Shown here piece by piece: positions 1-11,600 of a stretch of 64,000 bases of DNA. Below the pieces are notes generated by a model. The model saw only the letters and a list, made by a program, of their open reading frames with translations. It did not search any database and was not told where the DNA came from. Position 1 is the first letter of the stretch. Each line of letters begins with the position of its first letter. The stretch is from Paratinospora sagittata (taxonomy: Eukaryota > Streptophyta > Magnoliopsida > Ranunculales > Menispermaceae), in the NCBI GenBank assembly GCA_035771175.1, contig CM069593.1, forward strand, positions 33,616,741 to 33,680,740, given 5' to 3'. The translations under genes and the position numbers were made by a program.

Positions 1-539
1 TTTCTTCTATTTAAACGCTCTTTGGAATGCTCAGTCTAACTTGCAAAAATTATGTGTGTTCTATCTTTGAAAATCAGAGAATGAGGGCTTTATAAAATTA
101 GCAGTTGCAGGTTAAAGAGCGAGAGAGTACATAATGATTTGAATTCAAAATGTTGTTTAATCTAAAGTTGTTTTGGGCGTGCGAGACAATGGGAATCATC
201 AAAGTGTTAGTAGAGAATATTTCAATTAAGATACCCTAGCAAAACTGTGTAAGGAATAGAAGAATCGAGCAAGCAGAAGTGCCACATATTTCTCGTTAGA
301 AATATCATATTTTTGTCTCAGACGTTGATAGCGTGCTATTGGGTTGTGTATCATGTTCTCTATTGACAAATAGCAGGCTATAACCGGTCGATATACACAA
401 ACCCAAGAGCTCGAGTTTTTGACTTTCCGATAGCGTGTTATCAAGGCCTATGGCGCGCTATTGCCCATTTTACTAAGAATGGAAAGATCACGGCAACAGC
501 TTTATAGCGAGTTATCAAAGGGGATAGCGCTCTATAGAC

Positions 540-626
540 AATTTTCCAGAAAAACAAATGTTTTATTATAGAACCCTATCAGTGTGTTATCAACACTGAT
601 AGTGCGCTAGTGCCTTCTGGAAAATT
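540..626 (+). other. Nested inverted repeat (hairpin) in the array 1 monomer, example copy
   Basis: Outer arms AATTTTCCAGAA (540-551) and TTCTGGAAAATT (615-626) are exact reverse complements, 12 bp each. Inside lies a second stem, CTATCAGTGT (576-585) and ACACTGATAG (593-602), 10 bp each with a 7-nt loop. The same arrangement recurs in nearly every monomer. Most copies have one mismatched pair in the inner stem; this copy and the one at 20477-20505 have it restored in two different ways. Whether it forms a structure in the cell is unknown. Confidence 0.8.
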
Positions 627-1515
627 TTGGCAAATTGCTGGATAGCCTTATTTTTGAAAAACTAAAGAACCATTCCATTGACTCAAAACATATTGATATA
701 AGATTATAAACTTTTAAATTATTCAAAACTCATTAAAATTATGATTAAAACATTTAAAAAAACATTTTTTTCAAAATAAAATACGATATCGAAGTGATTT
801 GAAGACTTTGCAATTTTCAGAGTTTTAGTGCTGAGATTGATCGAGAAGTTACCCTACACACCAAAGATAAAACTAATGCATTTGACATAATATATGTCTT
901 CGTTCTTCGAGATTGATCTTTGTAGACTTTGATAGCTATTGCTTGATGTGTTGTTGATGATTAGTTGTAGTTCTTAGAAAAAAAAATACAGGTGACGTGT
1001 TCTTGTTTGACGTGTTTTCTTACCGAGAACACTTCATATACTTACAGTTTAAAACAACATATAGCCTTTGGAAATCTCAGCACAAAAGGAATAAAATGAA
1101 GAACTCGCTAAATAATGAGGTTATCTTCAAGACAGTTTTCAATTTTGATTCAATTCGAAGGTTGTTTGGGCAAATGCAAGAATCACGACTTTCTTCTATT
1201 TAAACACTCTTTGGAAAGCTCATTCTAACATGCAAAAATCGTGTGTGTTCTATCTTTGAAAATCAGAGAATGAGGGCTTTATAAAACTAGCAGTTGCAGG
1301 TTAAAGAGCAAGAGAGTACATAATGATTTGAATTCAAAATGTTGTTTAATCTAAAGTTGTTTTGGGCGTGCGAGACAATTGGAATCATCAAGGTGTTAGT
1401 AGAGAATATTTCAATTAAGATAGCCTAGCAAAACTGTTTAAGGAATAGAAAAATCGAGCAAGCAGAAGTGCCACATGTTTCTCGTTAGAAATATCAGATT
1501 TTTGTCTCAGACGTG

Positions 1516-1800
1516 GATAGCGTGCTATTGGGTTGTGTATCATGTTCTCTATTGACAAATAGCAGGCTATAGCAGGTCGATATGCACAAACCCAAGGGCT
1601 CGAATTTTTGACTTTCCGATAGCGTGTTATCAAGGCCTATGGCGCGCTATTGCTCATTTTACTAAGAATGGAAAGATCACGGCGACAGCTTTATAGCGAG
1701 TTATCAAAGGGGACAGCGAGCTATAGACAATTTTCCAGAAAAACAAATGTTTTATTATAGAACCCTATCAGCGTGTTATCAACACTGATAGTGCGCTACT
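1516..1800 (+). repeat. Cluster of degenerate TAGCGYGYTA palindromes in the array 1 monomer, example copy
   Basis: Eight variants of a short palindromic word lie within 285 bp: 1516-1530, 1559-1570, 1618-1631, 1637-1652, 1691-1705, 1711-1726, 1765-1780 and 1784-1800. Typical forms are GATAGCGTGCTAT, GATAGCGTGTTATC and GATAGCGCGCTATAG. The same set recurs in every monomer, while the rest of the ~1,190-bp unit lacks it. It could be the remnant of an older short tandem repeat or a set of protein-binding sites; the sequence does not decide. Confidence 0.7.
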
Positions 1801-1865
1801 GCCTTCTGGAAAATTTTCGCAAATTGCTGGATAGCCTTATTTTTGAGAAACTAAAGAACCATTCC

Positions 1866-2315
1866 TGTCACACCCTGGGTTGCACAGCGTGCCCCCTACC
1901 CAGGTGCGGGCGCACCCCCTCGGGGCGAACGCCTAGCCATAGTACCACATAATATTGTCCCATCTCGGCCAGCCACGCCACATAAGGACGCCGGACACCG
2001 AGATCATTTATCCATATTATTCACACTCCCATGAATAATATAGGGCCTCCCCCAAGTTCGAACTCGCAACCTCTTCCTCATAAGGTTAGATTTCGCAACT
2101 TGAGTACCCATTGCGAGTTCGAACTTGGGGGAGGCCCTATATTATTCATGGGAGTGTGAATAATATGGATAAATGATCTCGGTGTTCGGCGTCCTTGTGT
2201 GGTGTGGCTGGCCGAGATGGGACAATATTATTGATCCATATTGGCTAGGCGTTCGCCCCGAGGGGGTGGGCCTGCACCTGGGTAGGGGGCACGCTGTGCA
2301 ACCCAGGGTGTGACA
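1866..2315. mobile_element. Foldback (long terminal inverted repeat) element, copy 1
   Basis: The element begins TGTCACACCCTGGG and ends with its reverse complement, CCCAGGGTGTGACA. The left arm (1866-2069) and right arm (2111-2315) are nearly exact inverted copies of about 204 bp, separated by a 41-bp loop. It is flanked by ATTCC at 1861-1865 and 2316-2320; uninterrupted monomers have a single ATTCC here, so this is a 5-bp target-site duplication. It is non-coding and more GC-rich than the satellite. A 5-bp duplication with TG...CA ends would suit integrase-type insertion, but arms this long point to a foldback or MITE-like element. The class is left open. Confidence 0.88.
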
Positions 2316-2800
2316 ATTCCATTGACTCAATACATATTGATATAAGATTATAAACTTTTAAATAATTCAAAACTCATTGTAAATGAAATACTATATCGAA
2401 GTGATTTTGAAGACTTTGCAATTTTCAGAGTTTTAGTGTTGAGATTGATCGAGAAAGAGGTTACCCTACACACCAAAGATCAAACTCATGCATTAGACAT
2501 GATATTTGTCTTCGTTCTTCGAGCTTGGTCTTTGTAGACTTCGATAGCTATTGCTTGATGTGTTGTTGATGATTAGTTGTAGCTCTTAGAAAAAAAAATT
2601 ATGGTGATGTGTTCTTGTTTGGTGTGTTTTCTTACCGAGAACACTTCATATACTTACAGTTTAAAACAATAGATAGCCTCTGGAAATCTCCTCACAAAAG
2701 GGATAAAATGAAGAACTTGCGAAATAATAAGGTTATCTTCAAGACAGTTTTCAATTTTAATTCAGTTCGAAGGTTGTTTGCCAAATGCAAGAATCACCAC

Positions 2801-5600
2801 TTTCTTCTATTTAAACGCTCTTTGGAATGCTCAGTCTAACTTGCAAAAATTATGTGTGTTCTATCTTTGAAAATCAGAGAAAGAGGGCTTTATAAAATTA
2901 GCAGTTGCAGGTTAAAGAGCGAGAGAGTACATAATGATTTGAATTCAAAATGTTGTTTAATCTAAAGTTGTTTTGGGCGTGCGAGACAATGGGAATCATC
3001 AAAGTGTTAGTAGAGAATATTTCAATTAAGATACCCTAGCAAAACTGTGTAAGGAATAGAAGAATCGAGCAAGCAGAAGTGCCACATATTTCTCGTTAGA
3101 AATATCATATTTTTGTCTCAGACGTTGATAGCGTGCTATTGGGTTGTGTATCATGTTCTCTATTGACAAATAGCAGGCTATAACCGGTCGATATACACAA
3201 ACCCAAGAGCTCGAGTTTTTGACTTTCCGATAGCGTGTTATCAAGGCCTATGGCGCGCTATTGCCCATTTTACTAAGAATGGAAAGATCACGGCAACAGC
3301 TTTATAGCGAGTTATCAAAGGGGATAGCGCTCTATAGACAATTTTCCAGAAAAATAAATGTTTTATTATAGAACCCTATCAGTGTGTTATCAACACTGAT
3401 AGTGCGCTAGTGCCTTCTGGAAAATTTTGGCAAATTGCTGGATAGCCTTATTTTTGAAAAACTAAAGAACCATTCCATTGACTCAAAACATATTGATATA
3501 AGATTATAAACTTTTAAATTATTCAAAACTCATTGAAATTATGATTAAAACATTTAAAAAAACATTTTTTTCAAAATGAAATACGATATCGAAGTGATTT
3601 GAAGACTTTGCAATTTTCAGAGTTTTAGTGCTGAGATTGATCGAGAAGTTACCCTACACACCAAAGATAAAACTAATGCATTTGACATAATATATGTCTT
3701 CGTTCTTCGAGATTGATCTTTGTAGACTTTGATAGCTATTGCTTGATGTGTTGTTGATGATTAGTTGTAGTTCTTAGAAAAAAAAATACAGGTGACGTGT
3801 TCTTGTTTGACGTGTTTTCTTACCGAGAACACTTCATATACTTACAGTTTAAAACAACATATAGCCTTTGGAAATCTCAGCACAAAAGGAATAAAATGAA
3901 GAACTCGCTAAATAATGAGGTTATCTTCAAGACAGTTTTCAATTTTGATTCAATTCGAAGGTTGTTTGGGCAAATGCAAGAATCACGACTTTCTTCTATT
4001 TAAACACTCTTTGCAAAGCTCATTCTAACATGCAAAAATCGTGTGTGTTCTATCTTTGAAAATCAGAGAATGAGGGCTTTATAAAACTAGCAGTTGCAGG
4101 TTAAAGAGCAAGAGAGTACATAATGATTTGAATTCAAAATGTTGTTTAATCTAAAGTTGTTTTGGGCGTGCGAGACAATTGGAATCATCAAGGTGTTAGT
4201 AGAGAATATTTCAATTAAGATAGCCTAGCAAAACTGTTTAAGGAATAGAAAAATCGAGCAAGCAGAAGTGCCACATGTTTCTCGTTAGAAATATCAGATT
4301 TTTGTCTCAGACGTGGATAGCGTGCTATTGGGTTGTGTATCATGTTCTCTATTGACAAATAGCAGGCTATAGCAGGTCGATATGCACAAACCCAAGGGCT
4401 CGAATTTTTGACTTTCCGATAGCGTGTTATCAAGGCCTATGGCGCGCTATCGCTCATTTTACTAAGAATGGAAAGATCACGGCGACTGCTTTATAGCGAG
4501 TTATCAAAGGGGACAGCGAGCTATAGACAATTTTCCAGAAAAATAAATGTTTTATTATAGAACCCTATCAGCGTGTTATCAACATTGATAGTGCGCTACT
4601 GCCTTCTGGAAAATTTTCGCAAATTGCTGGATAGCCTTATTTTTGAAAAACTAAAGAACCATTCCTGTCACACCCTGGGTTGCACAGCGTGCCCCCTACC
4701 CAGGTGCGGGCGCACCCCCTCGGGGCGAACGCCTAGCCATAGTACCACATAATATTGTCCCATCTCGGCCAGCCACGCCACATAAGGACGCCGGACACCG
4801 AGATCATTTATCCATATTATTCACACTCCCATGAATAATATAGGGCCTCCCCCAAGTTCGAACTCGCAACCTCTTCCTCATAAGGTTAGATTTCGCAACT
4901 TGAGTACCCATTGCGAGTTCGAACTTGGGGGAGGCCCTATATTATTCATGGGAGTGTGAATAATATGGATAAATGATCTCGGTGTCCGGCGTCCTTGTGT
5001 GGTGTGGCTGGCCGAGATGGGACAATATTATGGATCCATAATGGCTAGGCGTTCGCCCCGAGGGGGTGGGCCCGCACCTGGGTAGGGGGCACGCTGTGCA
5101 ACCCAGGGTGTGACAATTCCATTGACTCAATACATATTGATATAAGATTATAAACTTTTAAATAATTCAAAACTCATTGTAAATGAAATACTATATCGAA
5201 GTGATTTTGAAGACTTTGCAATTTTCAGAGTTTTAGTGCTGAGATTGATCGAGAAAGAGGTTACCCTACACACCAAAGATCAAACTCATGCATTAGACAT
5301 GATATTTGTCTTCGTTCTTCGAGCTTGGTCTTTGTAGACTTCGATAGCTATTGCTTGATGTGTTGTTGATGATTAGTTGTAGCCCTTAGAAAAAAAAATT
5401 ATGGTGATGTGTTCTTGTTTGGTGTGGTTTCTTACCGAGAACACTTCATATACTTACAGTTTAAAACAATAGATAGCCTCTGGAAATCTCCTCACAAAAG
5501 GGATAAAATGAAGAACTTGCGAAATAATGAGGTTATCTTCAAGACAGTTTTCAATTTTGATTCAGTTTGATCGTTGTTTGGCAAATGCAAGAATCACCAC
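2801..5600 (+). repeat. 2,800-bp higher-order unit of array 1, copy 2
   Basis: Second copy of the unit described for 1-2800, at constant offset 2,800. It keeps the foldback insertion at the equivalent site with the same flanking 5-bp duplication, so the insertion came before the duplication. The match fades at about 5560-5600, where the next monomer is of an ordinary, more diverged type. Confidence 0.93.
4666..5115. mobile_element. Foldback element, copy 2 (amplified with the 2.8-kb unit)
   Basis: Same element as at 1866-2315, shifted by exactly 2,800 bp, with ATTCC at 4661-4665 and 5116-5120. It differs from copy 1 at a few bases in the right arm (for example around 5030-5045). It is a passive copy made by satellite duplication, not a second transposition, because site and flanks are identical. 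Confidence 0.88.
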
Positions 5601-8600
5601 TTTCTTCTATTTAAACGCTCTTTGGAAAGCTCAGTCTAACTTACAAAAATCATGTGTGTTCTATCTTTGAAAATCAGAGAATGAGGGCTTTATAAAATTA
5701 GTTGTTCCAAGTTAAAGAGCGAGAGAGTACAAAATGATTTGGATTCAAAACGTTGTTTATTCTAAAGTTGTTTTGGGCAAGCTAGACAATGGGTATCATC
5801 AAGGTGTTAGTAGAGAATATTTCAATTAAGATAACCTAGCAAAACTGTGTAAGGAATAGGAAAATGGAGCAAACAGAAGTGCCCACATTTTTCTCGTTAG
5901 AAATAACAGATTTTTGTCTCAAACGTGGATAGCGTGCTATTGGGTTGTGTATCATGTTCTCTATTGACAGATAGCAGGCTACAGCAGGTCTCTATATACA
6001 CAAACCCGAGAACTCGAGTTTTTGACTTTTCGATAGTGTGTTATCAAGGCCTACGGCGTACTTTTGCCCATTTTACCAAAAATTGAAAGATCACGGCAAC
6101 AACTTTATAGCGAGTTATCAAAGGGGATAACGCGCTATAGATAATTTTCCAGAAAAACCAATGTTTTGTTATAGAACCCTATCAGCGTGTTATCAATACT
6201 GATAGTGCGCTACTGCCTTCTGGAAAATTTTGGCAAATTGCTGGATAGCCTTATTTTTGAAAAAACTAAAGAACCATTCCATTGCCTCAAAACGTATTGA
6301 TATAAGATTATAAACTTTTAAATAATTCAAAACTCATTGAAATTATGATTAAAACCTTTCAAAAAACATTTTTTTCAAAATGAAATACTATATCGAAGTG
6401 ATTTGAAGACTTTGCAATTTTCAGAGTTTTAGTGCTGAGATTGATCGAGAAGTTACCCTACACACCAAAGATAAAACTAATGCATTAGACATGATATATG
6501 TCTTCGTTCTGCGAGATTGATCTTTGTAGACTTCGATAGCCATTGCTTGATGTGTTGTTGATGATTAGTTATAGTTCTTAGAAAAAAAAAATACAGGTGA
6601 TGTGTTCTTGTTTGATGTGTTTTCTTACCGAGAACACTTCGTATACTTACATTTAAAACAACAGATAGCCTTTGGAAATCTCAGCACAAAAGGGATAAAA
6701 TGAAGAACTCGCTAAATAATGAGGTTATCTTCAAGACAGTTTTCAATTTTGATTCAGTTCGAAGGTTGTTTGAGCAAATGCAAGAATCACGACTTTCTTC
6801 TATTTAAACACTCTTTGGGAAGCTCATTCTAACATGCAAAAAATCGTGTGTGTTCTATCTTTGAAAATCAGAGAATGAGGGCTTTATAAAAGTAGCAGTT
6901 GCAGGTTAAAGAGCAAGAGAGTACATAATGATTTGAATTCAAAATGTTGTTTAATCGAAGGTTATTTTGGGCGTGCGAGACAATGGGAATCATCAAGGTG
7001 TTAGTAGAGAATATTTCAATTAAGATACCCTAGCAAGACTGTGTAAGGAATAGATTAATCGAGCAAGCAGAAGTGCCACACGTTTCTCGTTAGAAATATC
7101 AGATTTTTGTCTCAGACGTGGATAGCGTGCTATTGGGTTGTGTATCATGTTCTCTATTGACAAATAGCAGGCTGTAGCAAGTCGATATACACAAACCCAA
7201 GAGCTTGAGTTTTTGACTTTCCGATAGCGTGTTATCAAGGCCTATGGCGCGCTATTGCCCTTTTTACTAAAAATGGAAAGATCACGGCGGCAGCTTTATA
7301 GCGAGTTGTCGAAGGGGATAGCGCGCTATAGACAATTTTTCAGAAAAACAAATGTTTTATTAAAGAACCCTATCACTGTGTTATCAACACTGATAGTGTG
7401 CTAGTGCCTTTTGAAAAATTTGGCAAATTGGTGGATAGCCTTATTTCTGAAAAACTAAAGAGCCATTCCATTGACTCAAAACATATTGATATAAGATTAT
7501 AAACTTTTAAATAATTAAAAACTCATTGAAATTAAGATTGAAACCTTTCGAAAAACATTTTTTTCAAAATGAAATACTATATCGAAGTGATTTGAAGACT
7601 TTGCAATTTTCAGAGTTTTAGTGCTGAGAATGATCGAGAAGTTACCCTACACACCAAAGATAAAACTAATGCATTAGACATGATATATGTCTTCGTTCTT
7701 CGAGCGTGATCTTTGTGTCTTCGATAGCTATTGTTTGATGTGTTGTTGATGATTAGGTGTAGCTCTTAGAAAAAAAAATACAGGTGATGTGTTCTTGTTT
7801 GATGTGTTTTCTTACCGAGAACACTTCATATACTTACAGTCTAAAAGAATATATAGCCTCTGGAAATCTCAGAACAAAAGGGATAAAATGAAGAACTTGC
7901 AAAATAATGAGGTTATCTTCAAGGCAGTTTGCAATTTTGATTCAGTTCGAAGGTTGTTTGGGCAAATGCAAGAATTACGTCTTTCTTCTATTTAAACACT
8001 CTTTGGGAAGCTCAGTCTAACTTGCAAAAATCGTGTGAGTTCTATCTTTGAAAAGCAGAGAATGAGGGCTTTATAAAAATAGCAGTTGAAGGCTAAAGAG
8101 CAAGAGAGTACAAAAAGATTTGAATTCAAAATGTTGTTTAATCTAAAGTTGTTTTGGGCGTGCGAGACAATGGGAATCATCAAGGTGTTAGTAGAGAATA
8201 TTTCAATTAGGATAACCTAGCAAAACTGTGTAAGGAATAGAAAAATTGAGCAAGCAGAAGTGCCCACATGTTTCTCATTAGAACTATCAAATTTTTGCCT
8301 CAGACGTGGATAGCGTGCTATTGGGTTGTGTATCATGTTCTCTATTGATAGATAGCAGGCTATAGCAGGTCGATATACACAAACCCGAGAGCTCGAGTTT
8401 TTGACTTTCTGATAGCGTGTTATCAAGGCCTATGGCGCGCTATTGCCCTTTCTACTAAAAATAGAAAGATCACGGCGGCAGCTTTATAGCGAGTTGTCGA
8501 AGGGGATAACGCGCTATAGACAATTTTTCAGAAAAACAAATGTTTTATTATAGATCCCTATCAGTGTGTTATCAACACAGATAGTGCGCTACTGCCTTTT

Positions 8601-11600
8601 GGAAAATTTGGCAAATTGCTGGATAGTCTTATTTATGAAAAACTAAAGAGTCATTCCATTGACTCAAAACATATTTATATAAGATTATAAACTTTTAAAT
8701 AATTAAAAACTCATTGAAATTATGAATAAAACCTTTCAAAAAATGTTTTTTCCAAAATGAAATACTATATCGATGTGATTTGAAGACTTTGCAATTTTCA
8801 GAGTTTTAGTGCTGAGAATGATCGAGAAGTTACCCTACACACCAAAGATAAAACTAATGCATTAGACATGATATATGTCTTCGTTCTTCGAGCGTGATCT
8901 TTGTGTCTTCGATAGCTATTGTTTGATGTGTTGTTGATGATTAGGTGTAGCTCTTAGAAAAAAAAATACAGGTGATGTGTTCTTGTTTGATGTGTTTTCT
9001 TACCGAGAACACTTCATATACTTACAGTTTAAAAGAATAGATAGCCTCTGGAAATCTCAGCACAAAAGGGATAAAATGAAGAACTTGCGAAATAATGAGG
9101 TTATCTTCAAGGCAGTTTGCAATTTTGATTCAGTTCGAAGGTTGTTTGGGCAAATGCAAGAATTACGTCTTTCTTCTATTTAAACACTCTTTGGGAAGCT
9201 CAGTCTAACTTGCAAAAATCGTGTGAGTTCTATCTTTGAAAAGCAGAGAATGAGGGCTTTATAAAATTAGCAGTTGAAGGTTAAAGAGCAAGAGAGTACA
9301 AAAAGATTTGAATTCAAAATGTTGTTTAATCTAAAGTTGTTTTGGGCGTGCGAGACAATGGGAATCATCAAGGTGTTAGTAGAGAATATTTCAATTAAGA
9401 TAACCTAGCAAAACTGTGTAAGGAATAGAAAAATCGAGCAAGCAGAAGTGGCCACATGTTTCTCATTAGAAATATCAAATTTTTGTCTCAGACGTGGATA
9501 GCGTGCTACTGGGTTGTGTATCATGTTCTCTATTGATAGATAGCAGGCTATAGCAGGTCGATATACACAAACCCGAGAGCTCGAGTTTTTGACTTTCCGA
9601 TAGCGTGTTATCAAGGCCTATGGCGTGCTATTGCCCTTTCTACTAAAAATAGAAAGATCACGGCGGCAGCTTTATAGCGAGTTGTTGAAGGGGATAGCGC
9701 GCTATAGACAATTTTTCAGAAAAACAAATGTTTTATTATAGATCCCTATCAGTGTGTTATCAACTTTGATAGTGCGCTACTGCCTTTTGGAAAATTTGGC
9801 AAATTGCTGGATAGTCTTATTTCTGAAAAACTAAAGAGTCATTCCATTGACTCAAAACATATTTATATAAGATTATAAACTTTTAAATAATTAAAAACTC
9901 ATTGAAATTATGATTAAAACCTTTCAAAAAACATTTTTTTCAAAATGAAATACTATATCGAAGTGATTTGAAGACTTTGCAATTTTCAGAGTTTTAGTGC
10001 AGAGATTGATCGAGAAGTTACCCTACACACCAAAGATAAAACTAATGCATTAGACATGATATATGTCTTCGTTCTTCGAGTTGATCTTTGTGTCTTCGAT
10101 AGCTATTGTTTGAGGTGTTGTTGATGATTAGTTGTAGCTCTTAGAAAAAAAAATACAGGTGATGTGTTTTCTTACCGAGAACATTTCATATACTTACAGT
10201 TTAAAAGAATAGATAGCCTCTGGAAATCTCAGCACAAAAGGGATAAAATGAAGAACTTGCGAAATAATGAGGCTATCTTCAAGACAGTTTGTAATTTTGA
10301 TTCAGTTCGAAGGTTGTTTGGGCAAATGCAAGAATTACGACTTTCTTCTATTTAAACACTCTTTGGAAAGCTCAGTCTAACTTGCAAAAATCGAGTGTGT
10401 TCTATCTTTGAAAAGCAGAGAATGAGGGCTTTATAAAATTAGCAGTTGTAGGTTAAAGAGCAAGAGAGTACAAAATGATTTGAATTCAAAACGTTGTTTA
10501 ATCTAAAGTTGTTTTGGGCGTACGAGACAATGGGAATCATCAAGGTGTTAGTAGAGAAAATTTCAATTAAGATAACCTAGCAAAAGAGTGTAAGGAATAG
10601 ATAAATCGAGCAAGCAGAAGTGCCCACATGTTTCTCGTTAGAAATATCAGATTTTTGTCTCAGACGTGGATAGCGTGGTATTGGGTTGTGTACCATGTTC
10701 TCTATTGACAGATACCAGGCTATAGCAGGTCGATATACACAAACCCGAGAGCTCGAGTTTTTGACTTTCCGATAGAGTCTTATCAAGGCCTATGGCGCGC
10801 TATTGCCCATTTTACTAAAAATGGAAAGATCAAGACAACAACTTTATAGCGAGTTATCAAAGGGGATAGAGCCCTATAGACAACTTTCCAGAAAAACAAA
10901 TGTTTTATTATCGAACCCTATCAGCGTGTTATCAACACTGATAGTACGCTACTGCCTTCTGGAAAATTTGGCAAATTGCTGGATAGCGTTATTTTTGAAA
11001 AACTAAAGAACCATTCCCTTGACTCAAAACATATTGATATAAGATTATAAACTTTTAAATAATTCAAAACTCATTGAAATTATGATTAAAGCCTTTCGAA
11101 AAACATTATTTTGAAAATGAAATACTATATCGAAGTGATTTTGAAGACTTTTCAAATTTCAGAGTTTTAGTGTTGAGATTGATCGAGAGATAGGTTACCC
11201 TACACACCAAAGATCAAACTAATGCTTTAGACATGATAGATGTCTTCGTTCTTAAAGCTTGATCTTTGTAGACTTCGATAGCTATTGTTTGATGTGTTGT
11301 TGATGATTAGTTGTAGCTCTTAGAAAAACAAATATTGGTGATGTGTTCTTGTTTGATGTGTTTTCTTACCGAGAACACTTCATATACTTACAGTTTAAAA
11401 CAATAGATAGCCACAGGAAATCTCAACACAAAAGGGATAAAATGAAGAACTTGCGAAATAATGAGGTTATCTTCAAGACAGTTTTCAATTTTGATTCAGT
11501 TCGAAGGTTGTTTCGGCAAATGCAAGAATCATGAATTTCTTTTTTTTAAACACTCTTTGGAAAGCTCATTCTAACATGCAAAAATCGTGTGTGGTCTATC

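Larger units (their letters stand above)
1..2800 (+). repeat. 2,800-bp higher-order unit of array 1, copy 1
   Basis: Two 1,190-bp-type monomers plus one foldback element form a unit that is repeated exactly 2,800 bp downstream; only scattered differences are seen by eye (for example near 550, 731, 773 and 2240), so identity looks above 99 percent. The second monomer lacks roughly 37 bp in the A/T-rich block near 2380, and both copies share that deletion. The unit may continue to the left of the window. Confidence 0.93.

Noticed and set aside
226..444. Recurrent minus-strand frame of 69-72 residues (115 in a few copies)
   Set aside because: Its first codon is TTG, length and ending differ by frameshift between copies, and it overlaps the palindrome cluster. 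A by-product of the repeat.
997..1203. Recurrent plus-strand frame of ~68 residues (beginning FLFDVFSYREHF after its first codon), one per array 1 monomer
   Set aside because: It starts at GTG, not ATG, recurs only because the satellite recurs, is broken by stops in several copies (for example near 18605, 27202 and 31940), and varies freely at the amino-acid level. Not a gene in a eukaryotic context.
2142..2330. Minus-strand frame of 62 residues over the foldback right arm (also 4942-5130)
   Set aside because: It lies in inverted-repeat arm sequence and crosses the transposon end into the satellite; no domain is recognisable.
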